A DNA stretch of 64,000 nucleotides from Larix kaempferi (GCA_027924585.1 BSBM01000643.1:16354501-16418500); one strand, 5' to 3'. Positions 11,065 to 22,428 are shown, counted from the first letter of the stretch. A program made the numbers and translations. The notes: generated by a model from the sequence alone, not told the origin.

Positions 11065-12700
11065 GGAGAGAGATTTTTTTGTTGTAAAGATGCGAATTTA
11101 TATTAAACTAATAGAAATACAGTAGAGATTACAGTCATCGGTGGTCTTATCCAGAGGTGCTAGCCATAGATATCAGTAGAGTTCTGGCGATTCAAAATCA
11201 AACTATAAAAAAAAAACCCTGGCCATTATAGGGAAACCAGGGTGAATATCAGGAGTAGTCATGGCCATAGGGGCATACAAAGAACTAGAAGTGATAGGTA
11301 GAACCAAAACAGACAAAAAGTAAGAGAGACATTAGAAGAACCTCCTCAGCCAGTTGCAGAGGGGCCTTCTGCATCAAAAGGTGTCTACTCCAAAATTGGG
11401 CAGCTGTAGTAATCCGTGTCCTTCCAATCACTTGCAGGTGTTGGAGCAGCATTCCCAGGTGCCGAAGTAGCAATCCTAGGTTTCAACGTAGCTCTCACGG
11501 GAGGTAGAGCAGTATTCGTATAAGGACGAGTGGCCTGAGTAGGGAGCTTGATCGGCAAGAATGTCGTCTTCTGGGGCATGACAGGAATGAAACCAGTCGG
11601 CTCATTGTGTGTACGCTTGGCCAGGATTGGGTCCAAGGTGGAGGGGATGGGGAAGGAGGTGTGTGGTTTCTCCTTTCCCTTCATAAGGTCCCTGCTACGT
11701 GTCAAAACAGACATGCTACCCTTTGGGTTGGACTTATCCATGCCAAGAGGAGTGGCCAAAGTTACAAGGGTGGCTTTAGGTCTGACAACAGACGTGGTGG
11801 TGCCAGGTGTATTGTTCCCAGGATGACTGTCCCAACTGAGCGTGTGTTCCAGTGTGCCAAGGGTGGAAACCAAGTTTGGAAGAGTAGCCCACAGAGTTTG
11901 GGTGGTGTGGAGAGCATGGGTACAATTAGTATGCATGTCCTCCATAAGCTGGCCTAACATGTTTTTCACAAGACAATAGGGGTCCCAGGTCTGCTCCTGA
12001 TTCATGTTAGCCAAAATGTCAACAATTATCCTAGCCTCCCAGTTATCAATCAGTAAACGGACTGGAATGGAGACTTTAGCACCGTAACCCTGCCTGGTGT
12101 GACTCGTCTCCAGAGCTGCATCTTTTTTCTTGCTCTTGGTCTTGGTACCCTTTGGCCTGCCCATGGGAGCCAATGAGAAGATGTTACAGGTGCAGGTAAG
12201 CGAGAGCGTGAGGAGAACTAGAGCACGAAGAGCCTAGAGCAGAACCAGGTGAGTGCAAATGCGCACCGCAGAGGTCCATGACAGAACATAGTAGCGTGAA
12301 CCTGGCAGCCTGATCTTCGCACTCTAGAGATCCATGTGAATTATTTCCAGGAAGGATGAAGCGATGTTGGGGGTAGGGGAATTAGAGAGCCCATTGACTT
12401 CACATCGCATGGATGGCCTCACAATTAATACACTGATCTGTGGAGGAGACACATGGGCAAGAGCCTCGACGTGGAGGAGTTGCATGGGCAGAAGGTGTGA
12501 TGTGGACCGGCCACATCATATCCACACGTGCCAGCGACTGTGAAGGATGGGTGAAGGTGGTTTCGCAAATGGAGTAAGGTGGTTTTCCTTATCGCGCTTT
12601 CAACTTGTGTAATCATGTGGTGCTACCATGCAGAGAGCGGTATCAGATTCCGCAATCACCCATCCCTCCGTCCTAGCGCACATGTTGGGGATGCGGAACG
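11065..12700 (-). mobile_element. LINE-like non-autonomous element with intact ORF
   Basis: Minus-strand order: about 500 bp of GC-richer leader, an open 262-codon ORF (11385-12173), about 300 bp of 3' region, then TTTAATATAAATTCGCATC and the tail TTTACAACAAAAAAATC at about 11075. The ending is like that of 8520-9720 and of plant L1 elements, but no ORF2 follows. It therefore looks like an ORF1-only element that would rely on another LINE for reverse transcription. Its limits are approximate, and no target duplication was found. Confidence 0.45.
11385..12173 (-). CDS. Hypothetical 262-aa ORF1-like protein
   Basis: An intact ORF with a basic N-terminus, GRPKGTKTKSKKK (residues 6-18), that resembles an AT-hook or nuclear localisation signal. 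A region of about 80 residues rich in hydrophobics follows (PVRLLIDNWEARIIVDILANM). The remainder is low-complexity Pro/Thr/Ser-rich, ending TPASDWKDTDYYSCPILE. The ATG lies after a GC-rich leader. No zinc knuckle, RT or transposase motif is visible. It lies within a LINE-like element, which suggests a nucleic-acid-binding ORF1-type product. The lack of stops in otherwise decayed surroundings suggests either a young element or selection. No family was recognised. Confidence 0.5.
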   Translation of the reverse strand: MAPMGRPKGTKTKSKKKDAALETSHTRQGYGAKVSIPVRLLIDNWEARIIVDILANMNQEQTWDPYCLVKNMLGQLMEDMHTNCTHALHTTQTLWATLPNLVSTLGTLEHTLSWDSHPGNNTPGTTTSVVRPKATLVTLATPLGMDKSNPKGSMSVLTRSRDLMKGKEKPHTSFPIPSTLDPILAKRTHNEPTGFIPVMPQKTTFLPIKLPTQATRPYTNTALPPVRATLKPRIATSAPGNAAPTPASDWKDTDYYSCPILE

Positions 12701-12739
12701 AATGTGGGACCGTTGATCTTTTTCGCCATTTAAAATGGT

Positions 12740-12900
12740 TTGTACGTTGGCAGTGATCCTAACCCTGACGACGCAAATGGTAAATGATGGATTGTATCAC
12801 TCGTGTGAATAATCTCATCACGTTTATGATGGATTGTGTTTATGTGCCATGACATACAGATGATATCCCACCACACTGTGATAATTAATGTCACGAACTT
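12740..12900. repeat. Dispersed repeat R1, copy 1
   Basis: TGGATTGTATCACTCGTGTG and the following AATAATCTCATCA occur here and again at about 25725-25800 and 30717-30790, with a shared downstream GTTTATGT. The two later copies lie at matching positions in the duplicated blocks; this first one is isolated. Confidence 0.6.
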
Positions 12901-13119
12901 TTATGCATTGATACTGTGATGATATCCTGCCCACTGCCTACATTGAAATTTAAAGTTCAAACTCTTTGTGTTTTCTAGTTTGGAGCTCTATTTTCTCTCA
13001 GGATCAAGGTTTGCTTTTGATGAGGTGGAACCGAGAAGAGTGTTGGGCAGGTAGAGCAGTAATATTGGTTTGAAGAATCGACTGCTATTTTTTCAATTGG
13101 AAAGTATTTATATTATTCA

Positions 13120-13217
13120 AACAATATACTTTTGGGTCTGCTCTTTTCGAGAACAAGGTGAATGATATAGGAGCTTCTACTTCGTCGAGTGTAGCACAGA
13201 TCAATTTTGGAATAATC
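13120..13217 (+). pseudogene. Fragment of DUF8039-like gene, repeat copy 1
   Basis: The frame FGSALFENKVNDIGASTSSS then SVAQINFGIIK matches the linker peptide found at 14645-14700 (IGSALRENEVNDIP) and 15310-15410 (ENGVNDIPASTSTSVAHII). It is cut off at 13217, where a palindrome cluster begins with CCACGTGGCACAATCTGAG. The short piece would be unrecognisable without the two other copies. Confidence 0.5.
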
Positions 13218-14290
13218 AAATCCACGTGGCACAATCTGAGTAGTCAAGTCATTTGCTACAAAGAGTTTGTTGTCAAGTCGAAATTTTGTTAGAGAAAGCG
13301 AGGTCGCTCTTTCGTCAGGTTGTTCCATTTCGGGGTGTTGGAAGTAGATGCTGAGCAGAAAGAGAGTCCGCTCCTTTCCCCAGGGATGAGTTTTTCGGAG
13401 TGGATAAAGTAGATATTGGCACTTTAAACACATATTTCATAGGAACATTGCTTCACACATTTTGCTAGAAAGTGGAAATATGCACAAATAAAGATCGACC
13501 GCTCTTTCTCCAAGTTATATTTTTACAATTCCCTTGTAAAAGAAGGTCCGGATGATCCTTCTTCTCCCCAATATTCTTTTCGTTATAGCTTGAGACTGCA
13601 AGAAGGGTCGGCCGATCCTTCTTTGTCTTCACCATTCTGGATATCATTCAATTTCTAGATAAAGGTTTTCACAATTATCTACTAAATGAAGGGGCGACCA
13701 GCCCTTCTTCTAGTGTTCTAGAATGCAAGAAGGGTCAGTAGATACTTCTTTCATTCACCATTCAGGATATAGGTGAATTGCTGAGTTGTCCAAAATTATC
13801 TCCTAAACGAAGGGGTGGCCAATCCTTTTCTTCGAAAAATGGAATTCAGGACAAACATTTTTATATGTTAGGACTTAGATGATGTTCGGGTACCTATAAC
13901 TATTTATAGCAGAAGTCGGAAGTTGGGAATTGTCAACATAGCCTTCGTAGATTAAATATATTTAAATTTATAGTGTAAATTAAGGGTCGGCCAATCCTTG
14001 TTGTGCTCAGTATTCTTCCCTTCTTCACAATTTTGGAAATACATGTATGGACGGCCTAGCATTCGTAGGTTGAACATTTTTAATATTCCGTCATAAATGA
14101 ATGGGCGGGAGACACTTCTTCTACCCAGTATTCTTTTCGTAATCTTTCTAGACTGCAAGAAGGGTCGTTCGAGCCTTCTTGTGTTCGCTTCTGCTACAAG
14201 AAGGGGCGGCCGATCCTTCCATTCCGAAAATTGGAAGTCCGGACAGACATATTTTTATATATTATAACTTATGTTATATCTTTGTTTAAA
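13218..14290 (+). repeat. Palindrome cluster II
   Basis: Same family as cluster I. It opens with CCACGTGGCACAATCTG, then carries imperfect inverted repeats near 13290, 13350, 13480, 13540, 13595 (AAGAAGGGTCGGCCGATCCT), 13690, 13725, 13810, 13990, 14155 and 14197. It ends in the family tail CGGACAGACATATTTTTATA. It separates copy 1 of the DUF8039-like gene linker from the next module at 14394, so it probably inserted into, or accumulated within, that gene. Confidence 0.8.
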
Positions 14291-14393
14291 ATAAATATGA
14301 TTTTTAATGTCCTCTTGTAATTTTATATTTCATAAAACGCTTTTGAACTGGATTTTGGTTTTGATCAATGTGTCCTGTTATTTTATATTTCAG

Positions 14394-14701
14394 ATATCAT
14401 TTATGAAATGGATTTTGGTACTCAACAATGTGTGGACCTGCTTTTGAATGGATTGAAAGTTGCTAAGGGAATCTCTTTTCCAGAAAGAAAATATTTGCAT
14501 AATATCAGCATTAATACCGGATGTATCATTGTAAATGTTACCAAGACTTTAAATGCAAGTCTTCCATTGCCCTATCCATCGGAAGGTGCAGATACATTGT
14601 CAGAGGCTGTTGGTGGTTATATTCAATGGTCTGTATCTGAGATCGTTAACCAGATTGGGTCCGCTCTTCGCGAGAATGAGGTGAATGATATACCAGACTA
14701 G
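14394..14701 (+). pseudogene. DUF8039-like module, exon-like
   Basis: A splice-acceptor-like TTTTATATTTCAG ends at 14393. The following frame encodes VDLLLNGLKVAKGI, HNISINTGCIIVNV and LPLPYPSEGADTLSEAVGGY followed by IQW. This matches the pattern known for DUF8039-type domains in plant transposon-linked proteins: 'VHGxxLxxxxVxVxV...LPxP...TLGEAVGxxIxWP'. The frame ends ENEVNDIPD then TAG, where inserted repeat sequence (14701-15305) replaces the ASTSTSVAHII linker. The first 60 bp, including the acceptor, are tandemly duplicated upstream at 14321. Family assignment is from memory of the consensus. Confidence 0.5.
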
Positions 14702-15305
14702 ATCCAAATCCTAGGATCTATCAAGTGCCGAGAGGGATCAAATCTCTCGAGGTGCAAACCTCTCCTTGAATAGCTCCTTGAGTGCAATATCTGAACCAAC
14801 TAATCCTAAGCTCTAAAGTCTCTAGTTTAAGTCTCATATTTACTTTTTACTTTGTATTATTCTTTTTTGTTTATGGCCGACATAATATTTATTACTTTTT
14901 ACTTTGTATTATTATTTTTGGTTTACTTTGTATTATTTTGTTATTGGACAAACACTCGACAAACACTCTAAAGTCTCATATTTACTTTTTACTTTGTATT
15001 AAAAGTAAAACGTAAAGTCTCTAGTTTAAGTCTCATATTTACTTTTTACTTTGTATTATTCTTTTTTGTTTATAGCCGACATAATATTTACCACCTAATC
15101 CTAAGCTCTAAAGTCTCTAGTTTAAGTCTCATATTTACTTTTTACTTTGCATTATTCTTTTTTGTTTATGGCCGACATAATATTTATTACTTTTTACTTT
15201 GTATTATTCTTTTTTTGTTTACTTTGTATTATTTTGTTACTCGACAAACACTCGACTCACAAGATCTCCCCCATACTGGACTGTAGAGTGCCTCTCAGCG
15301 CAACC
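14702..15305. repeat. AT-rich tandem duplications interrupting a gene relic
   Basis: A unit beginning CTCTAAAGTCTCTAGTTTAA and running through TACTTTTTACTTTGTATTAT and GGCCGACATAATATTTA recurs at about 14811, 15010 and 15106, with partial copies between. The block sits exactly between ENEVNDIP (14697) and STWTSVAHII (15313), so it is inserted or expanded sequence. ORFs through it are low-complexity artefacts. Confidence 0.65.
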
Positions 15306-15850
15306 AACTTCTACTTGGACGAGTGTAGCACATATCATAACAACTGAGAATGGGGTGAATGACATACCAGCTTCTACTTCTACGAGTGTAGCACATATCA
15401 TTAAAACTGAGAATAGATCTTCTTTTATTATGAGAAAAGTTAAGTTGTTACATAAGTGTTCAGAAAGAAAGGATTGCATTTCCATAGGTTTGGTAACAAA
15501 TGTGAGTGGGACTGATTTTGTTGGAGGAAAATTGTTGGGTGACTTATCCTTTGGTGTTTTGTTGGATGAAATGGTGTTTTCTTGTATGGAATGTTGTCCA
15601 GGGTTGAGCAATGGAAGTTTTGTTGTATGGCCGATTAAAATAATAATCAATTTAATACAGAAACATTGCTTTCTGTTGCAAGCAATTTCGACAATAATCA
15701 ATCTAAATCTACTTTGAAAGTATTAAGAGAAAATCACAATCTCAGGTTTGTGGGACAGAAAGTTAATTTGATACATCAATGTTCTTTAAAGTTAATTTGT
15801 ATTTTTTCATTTTCATTAAAGTTTTATAAAAGAAAAGGCCATTGGGATTG
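15306..15850 (+). pseudogene. DUF8039-like modules 2 and 3, degenerate
   Basis: The frame reads TSVAHIITTENGVNDIP, then ASTSTSVAHIIKTENRSS: two tandem copies of a linker of about 21 residues. A second module follows with KVKLLHKCSERKDC, DFVGGKLLGDLSFGVLLDEM and SNGSFVVWPIKII. Its spacing fits the same domain family (VxGxxLGxxxxxVxxDxx...VxWPxKxI). At 15725-15800 the start of a third module (VGQKVNLIHQCSLK) parallels RKVKLLHKCSERK. The relic therefore had repeated modules joined by a repeated linker. It decays into non-coding sequence beyond 15850. Confidence 0.5.
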
Positions 15851-16074
15851 ATAATGGATGGTTATCTGTTAAAAAATTGGATTTGTGATCACTATCGTCA
15901 TTTGCGCACTTACTGTCGTTAAGTGTTGTAATTAACACCTTAATTACTAGTTAATTGTGCTTAAGAATAATTGGCCTTTAGAAGTGGTTTATCCGTTGCA
16001 CTTAAAATCTAGTAATTATCCTCAAAGTAACTACCTAAATACTAAAATATGATCCGCTGTACTCAAAGTGCCAA

Positions 16075-16490
16075 CTTCAGCGGTGCTCATAGGAGAAAAT
16101 ATTCTATACGAGCCAATATTATAATTAAACTATATTTCTAATAGTCAATGTGCCAAATCAAATATGCCACGCGTCACAATATGATCATTCCGCGTGTCAC
16201 CCTGGGATACTAGATATCAACATTTAAACAACAAAATTTATAGACGTTTTGCTTCAAAGACTTTGCTGGCAAGTGAAAATATTCTTAGAGAAAGAGTGGC
16301 CGCTCTTTCCCAAAGGTGTTCTATTGTTATGATTTCCTTGTAAATGAAGGGCGGCCGACCCTTCTTATTCCCAATATTCTTTTCATAATAGTTTTCACAA
16401 TTAACTACGAAAAGAAGGGGCAACCAATCCTTCTTGTCAGAAAACAGAAATTCGGACAAACAATTTTTATATGTTATAACTTAGCCGGTT
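16075..16490 (+). repeat. Palindrome cluster III with its 5' leader
   Basis: The leader GTGCTCATAGGAGAAAATAT then CTATACGAGCCAATATTATA is nearly identical to that at 26630. CCACGCGTCACAATATGATC and CGCGTGTCACC follow, then a GAGAAAGAGTGGCCGCTCTT hairpin (about 16278), GAAGGGCGGCCGACCCTTCT (about 16346) and a GAAGGGGCAACCAATCCTTC copy (about 16415). It ends with ATATGTTATAACTTAGCCGG and the GACTGGCTATTCACACAATG tail shared with cluster VI. Confidence 0.8.
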
Positions 16491-16554
16491 GACTGGCTAT
16501 TCACACAATGAGTGAATATTTTCGACATTGGACTTTTCACCTCTAAACTTTTGA

Positions 16555-16735
16555 ACATTTAAAAATTAAAATTGCACTTTTCAAATAAAAAAATGCATTT
16601 TTGATTTGAAATTCACGCTTTTCAAATCAAAATTTGCATTTTTGATTTGAAATTCACACTTTTCAAATCAAAATTTGCATTTTTGATTTGAAATTCACAC
16701 TTTTCAAATCACAATTGCATTTTTTGAGTTTTTCC
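16555..16735 (+). repeat. Minisatellite, about 40-bp units
   Basis: Tandem units of GAAATTCACACTTTTCAAAT then CAAAATTTGCATTTTTGATT, about four copies. The same array follows palindrome cluster VI at 32640-32880, in the same orientation and after the same tail sequence, so it is probably part of the palindrome-family element. Confidence 0.75.
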
Positions 16736-16739
16736 AAAA

Positions 16740-17010
16740 GTTAGGTTCTTTCCGCAACCAGCGATGTGCAATCCACAATGCGGATTGCAGAATCTTGGTT
16801 TTCGGTTTTGAAACATTTTCTTTCGGCAACCTACAATCCGCATTGTGGATGCAAAAATATTCTTCAAAAATTGTGGTCTTCTGCATCCACAACCTGCAAC
16901 CTGCAATTGCAGATTGCGGGAAGAGTCTTAAAATAGTTTTTCACTTTGCGTTTTCGCAACCTGGAACCCAAAATTGTGGATTAAGGAAAGAATGTATATA
17001 TTTATGAAAT
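16740..17010. repeat. Inverted GCAATCCGCATTG-type motifs
   Basis: Short motifs ATGCGGATTGCAG, CAATCCGCATTGTGG, CTGCATCCACAACC and AATTGCAGATTGCGGG alternate in both orientations and could fold back on each other. A very similar set lies at 48755-48970. Both sets are upstream of an ORF-X copy. Confidence 0.55.
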
Positions 17011-18047
17011 AAAACCCCGCAACCCTTCTTTTCCTTCCCGCATGTTTACGTTTTAACCGTCAATTTGTCTTGATCCTGCAGATGAGATTACACTGGGTGA
17101 TTTAAATGAAGTTTAGCTTGCCCGTTTAGCTTGTCGGTGTTAGCACTAGCTTTGTCTTGGATGAAAGTGGGAGGTTTAATTTCTAAAAAGAATGGAGAAA
17201 GCCTTGGTGGTCTGAGCAAAGTAGAATCATCTAGGTAGGTATTCATGGCTTCAAGGGTGAAATGATCAAATCCCAAGCCCGAAAATTTGCAAGGAGAATT
17301 AAATTGAAGAGGTCTGCCTCTGGTTATATATCTGCGCAAATAAACGGTCTAGATTGGCGGTGGTGAAGATCTACAGTCAGAAAAAAGGGTGAGGTGTTTT
17401 AGAAGGAGGTGGGAGGTTTATCCCACAAGCATATTAAGGAGAAAATCAATGGTCAATGGAGTAGATCGACAGTTGGGAATTACTTCTCTGATACGACATG
17501 CACGGAGCAAAAAAATTTTTAGATCCACGAACTTTTAGTAGAGGCCCGTGGGTTTGGACGACGCAGATCTCACGAGGCCGAGATCTTTGGCCAAGGTTTT
17601 GATCGTGGATCTAACTTGCACAAAACATCAACGCAAACCAAATCCACAAAGTTGGTAAAAGTCGCACCGTTTGACGGCCATGATTCATGCAAGATCCAGA
17701 TCAACAGTGGGCGACATCCCATGGTTTTAATTGGTAGAAAGGGAGACATGTGGCAGGATTCGAGGCCACCAGGGATCATAGAGTTAGAAAGCAGCAGTGA
17801 TCCATGGCCCATAACGAATCAGGAAAATAGACGGTTAGGGAAGATTCCATGCAGCAGGAGATGCAGGGGTGATAACAAAGGATAAATAATATAAAATCTC
17901 GCTTGCATGGAGAGATGGAGTATATCTGTCCTATTTTGCGTCGGAAAGGGACAGGAGCAAGCTGTGCAGAAATAGATAGGTCAACCAGGGCCCCAAGCCA
18001 ACCTTCAACGAACCAGGTAGGTTCTCTTCTCTACACTAAACTATTTA
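17011..18047. other. Region upstream of ORF-X copy A
   Basis: No recognisable gene. Several unrelated short ORFs lie on both strands. The sequence AACCAGGTAGGTTCTCTT just before the ORF-X start resembles a splice donor but no partner was found. This is probably the leader or upstream part of the element carrying ORF-X. Confidence 0.4.
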
Positions 18048-21000
18048 ATGGATGAATTGAGTGATAGAGAACCCCCTGGTTTTGAGCTTCAAAGCGTAGA
18101 AACAATGTTGATAGATAGATACGCAGAGGTCTATGAGACTATGATGACCCATGAACCCATGGAAACTATAAAAACAAGCTAAAATTGGTCAGGGAGCGAG
18201 GTATAGATGTGCACCAGGTACACCAGTCTTATTTCCATCTGTTTACAGTTGGACAAACCCCTTCTTTTCCAGAATTTGTTGAATGGTGTGCCTCTAAATA
18301 CTCTTCTACCGAGAGGGAAATCATGGACGCTTCCAAGTCCAAAATACTTTGCAAAAATGATCCCCAAATGCTTAGAAAAACCCTGTCCATCCCAGAAGAG
18401 TTTTTCCAGAAAGCTATAGGGTATACCGAGGAAGCCCTAATCCAGTTTTTTAGACAATTCCCTGTTGAATTAAAACATAATTTCTACAGGTCCTGTGTGA
18501 ATCCTACTGTCCAAATACAAGAGCAGGATTTCCCAACTGAAGCCAGACTATTCACGGAAGAATCCAAAGATGTTATCACCATGATGAGCCAATTCCTAGG
18601 TCCAGACTCTGATATGTATGTCACAGAACCTCTAATAAGTTTGCTTTTTTTACTAGGCACCTGCCCCCTAGAAACAGATGACCCAATCCAGTCTACCCAA
18701 TGTGCATGCCTCAGGTTTGATGAAGTTTTGGCTGAAAGTATACACTCCCAGCTAAAGGATTTCTAGGAAACAAGGATTTTCAGATTTTAGTCCTACTTAC
18801 TAAAAATTTTCCTGGCATTCAATGAGGAAAACTTGCAAATGCCTGAGGTACTACTTACTCAGGAGATGTACACTGATTACACCAAGTTCCATGATGAGCT
18901 CATGTCTGAGTTTTATCAGGTCATTTTTCAAAAGAGGCTGCCTAGAGTCTTACCATAAATGCAGGAGTTACTACATCTTTCTCCTGAGAAGAGGGTCGAA
19001 GATTGGTTCCTTTGAGAGCATGGCACAATCATCAGGGTTTATGGGTTTGCTTATGCACCCTACGTGCTACCAATTTTCCTGACCCCCATAATATTTGCAT
19101 TAGAATTCATCAGACAAAAATTGAAGGCAGAATCTAAGCATTTTCTAGATCATAAAAAGGGCTCTAATATTGTGTTTCCATGGACTGTAGGTCCATTCTT
19201 AATAAAACACAAAGGAGCTCTTACAACCATCGAATGTGAGATAAAGGAGATGGGTTTCAAAACAGAATCACCCTTAAACTATGATCCCCACCACATCATT
19301 TCCAATAGGAGGAAGAAAAGCAACAGGAAGGCTTTTGTGCATTTCAAAATTCCAGGCATGGCAGAAGCTGCAAATTTATTGGAATGTCCTGGTATGAACC
19401 AAATGGAAATAGACACACCTGAGAGATCCTCCCCGTTGACACAAGCGAACGCACCCCCAGTGCCTAGATCTTCTAGCCTAATCCTATCAGTTCCAGTAGC
19501 CATGCCTATGGCCACCAACCTAATAAAGTCCAGCAAGGAAGATGTCAGTGTCCCTATGGACACAGAAGCGGAAGTTGAGAGAGCCCCAAAGAGGCAGAAA
19601 ACTGAGGAATCTGAGTAGCATCTAGTACCTGTGGGGACTGGCAAAGGAAAAAAGAAACAAGTGCTAGCCCAGCTAGTACCTGTGGATACTGGTAAAGGAA
19701 ATAAGAAACAAGTGGATAAGCTATTAGCATTTGAGATCAAAGAGTATGTGTTTAACCCAGCAGCCATTGAGCCTACTGCCTTAAGCAAGACTAGAGATGG
19801 GTTGATAGATGAATACAAGGTGGAATCAGGGGAATCCTCAGAGGAGTCCAAGTTATGTACTGAAGTAAGGAAAATTTCAAGCAAAGAAGTGTCTCTAGTG
19901 ACTAGCAGGAGCCTCGCTTAGAACACCCTGAGTTTGCCCTTGGCCACCAAGAGCAAGGCCACTGCGCTAAGGATGAATTTAGAGGACATCCCTATCCTAG
20001 ATGTAATAAAATTGCACAAAGAAACTGGGGATGTTATTTATACTCAACTGTTGAGGACAGCTTTGGAGCTATCAAAGGTATAGGTCAGTAAGAGTAAGGT
20101 TTCCTGCCATCTCAAGCAGGAAAAGATGGAAAACAAAACTCATAAGGCACATATCAAGAAATTGCAGGGTGAGATAGTGGCCACTGAGGGCCATGATGAT
20201 AAAAGAGCCATCATTCAAAACCTACTCAACGAAAAAGACAACATCATCCAATATCTAAAAAAGGGGTTGAAAATCCCCTCTACCCAGTTAGTAGCAGTCT
20301 CTGAGCTAACAAAATTGGAGTAAAAGAAGGAGAAGTTGCAGACTGACTTGACAGATTGTAGGGCCAAGCTATTGAAGCTTGAAGAGAAGGAAAAACAATG
20401 GAAGATAGATATATCCATTGTGGTGGCAAGTGAGAAAATCTCAAAGGACAAAGCGGAAGAGATTGAGAAGAAACTACAGGAGAAAGAGCAAGAAGTAGAA
20501 AGCATGGAAACACCATCCATAGAGGTTGGTGATTTCTCCCTGGTAGGGGCTACAGCCAAAGCTAGTCTGTAAGATGTGGAAATAACAAGATTAAAAAAGT
20601 AGAATGTGAATCTAAAAACCCTTAAGGATAATGCAGAAAGAGAAAAGGAGGCTTGGGAATCCAAGCACCAGGAGTTGCAAGGTAAATATGATGAGTTGGA
20701 AAGACAAGCTACAGGGAAGACTTCCTTGCTAGAGGCTAGGCAGGTCATCTCGGATGGCATGATTGAAGAAGCAGGAAAATTGAGGCCTTTCCTCGATTTT
20801 GTCTTGGACAAGGAAGCAATGATAAAATTAGCCAATAATAGTGTGATAGCAGCAAATGAGAAATTGAACAAAAAACCTGTAGAGTATACTAAGAATGCCA
20901 TCAAATTACTGAATGGCTTATCTGAGGAGCAGGTTAAGACAAATGGTGTAACAGATAGGGTTTCCATCATCATTGGAGCCAAAAAAGTGAGGCACAAGCA

Positions 21001-21420
21001 CCAATAGGTAAAGGCTATTCAAGCTAAAATAGATGTCATGGCACATCAGATCAAGTATTTCACAGACATGTTTGAACCTTTGTTCAAGAAAGGGTTACCT
21101 CCATTTTGGGAGGAGGATGGAACAATGCTCACAGAAGAAGAATATCAGAAGAAATTGGCAGGATGTAAAGTGGATTTCACAGATTTTGCAGGTATGGATC
21201 AGTTGCTATTAGGGAAGACAATGGTGGAGAAAATGGAAAAGGATTTTGAGTTAAGCATGACGTTCAAGGAGGCTAATGCACATATGTGAAGCTACTCTTA
21301 TAGGGACCACACTGAGATCCGAGTCTTAATGAAGGAGTTGGCCACCTCAGAGCTGCCAGCTGTCGAGCTATGGAAGCTTGTTGAGAAATATGGGAAGATA
21401 AAGTTGATATTGAACTGCTG
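18048..21420 (+). pseudogene. ORF-X copy A, giant retroelement ORF, decayed
   Basis: From ATG at 18048 (MDELSDREPPGFEL) the coding sequence runs about 1,120 codons. One base insertion near 18178 shifts frame. After that a single frame continues from 18185 to 21290 with about ten stops, mostly TAG/TAA. The N-terminal ~400 residues are globular (FVEWCASKYSSTERE; then IIRVYGFAYAPYVLP near 19030-19080). A basic motif APKRQKTEESE follows at about 19590. The last ~450 residues are highly charged and heptad-like (a long coiled coil), ending VEKYGKIKLILNC. Copy B at 45000-48438 shares this order and the DW-IR-G-LP segment. No catalytic motif is seen. The family is unknown; a retroelement accessory protein is the best guess. 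Confidence 0.6.
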
Positions 21421-22428
21421 AGGCATTGTTTTATTCTATTAGAATCTGTTGTATTTCGGTAAAAATGCTCAGTAATTTTGTAAAAGGAAATTGAGCCAGT
21501 TTTTCCAGCATTGTCATTTTGTTGTAACTAATTCCCAAGGGTGGCGAACCCATTTGAATAGGTGTCACTTATATTGTAACAACTTCCTGTTGAGGCAGCT
21601 TGAGCCTGAAGGCTCTGAGCATCTATATAAGCAATGTAATATAAGGATAAAGGGTTGGAAACTTTTGTTGGACTTGTGAATTCCTTGTGTTAAGCACTCT
21701 GATATATATTTTAATAAAATTTGGCTAGGCCGAGAAAGGTTTTCTATCAAAGATTCCTGTGTTATTCGTCTTACATTATGTTTATTTCTTTTCTTATGGA
21801 ATGTTTCTCTCGCTGTTTAATTCATATTTTTATTCTTTTTCATGCTTTGATAAGTGTTGTATTGGGATAGGCTTCATACATATGATGCTCTCTTGCTTTC
21901 ATTTCAAGCATCCACTACCATTTTCTGCTAAATTTGATATATAATTCATTATCATATGCTCTATATTGATGGCTTGTTCATATCTTATTCTTTAATCACC
22001 AAAAAAAAGCTCTTTGGCTGTGAGTGGGTGGCTATCCTACCTCTGATTAGTTTTCTTTGCAAAGCACTGTCATGTTTAATCATATTTGTATGTTTTGACT
22101 CCACTGCCCAATGAGTTTGTCCACTTTGATTTCAACCAAACAACATTTCAATTACAATATTCATTCATATGTATCTGGCCTTGTTTAAAATTCTATGAGA
22201 GATCCCTCTCTGGAGAGGAAGAAGTCATCTTACCTTTCCTAAAGTGGTTTTGTGGTTACCCCAACTTGGCCTTTCTGCAACCTTAAGGTACAAGTCGGGT
22301 GCTAACAGTCGGTATCTTCCACAATTTGTACAAGATACTTCCTTGTTTCGATTTGTAATCCCTGTTATATGGGAAGTCTATCTTGTGTAACTATTTTTGT
22401 AATTATTATTTAAAGGGTAGAGGTCTCA
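21421..22428 (+). other. 3' non-coding region of the ORF-X element
   Basis: No gene. It leads from the ORF-X stop to the G-tract at 22430. The final stretch, TTTTTGTAATTATTATTTAA then AGGTCTCATGGGG, matches the region after ORF-X copy B on the minus strand (44890-44950), which links the two elements. Confidence 0.5.

Noticed and set aside
15199-15717. ORF starting MYYSFFVYFVLFCYS as a membrane protein
   Set aside because: The hydrophobic start is translation of the AT-rich tandem block; only the part after about 15306 is protein-like (DUF8039-like relic).
16704-17007. Overlapping ORFs CGLHIAGCG and LQSALWMQKYSSK on both strands
   Set aside because: Produced by the inverted GCAATCCGCATTG motifs; the two strands encode the same type of peptide because the motifs are inverted repeats.
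20215-20997. 260-codon minus-strand ORF rich in Ser/Phe/Leu
   Set aside because: Antisense shadow of the Lys/Glu-rich coiled coil of ORF-X copy A.
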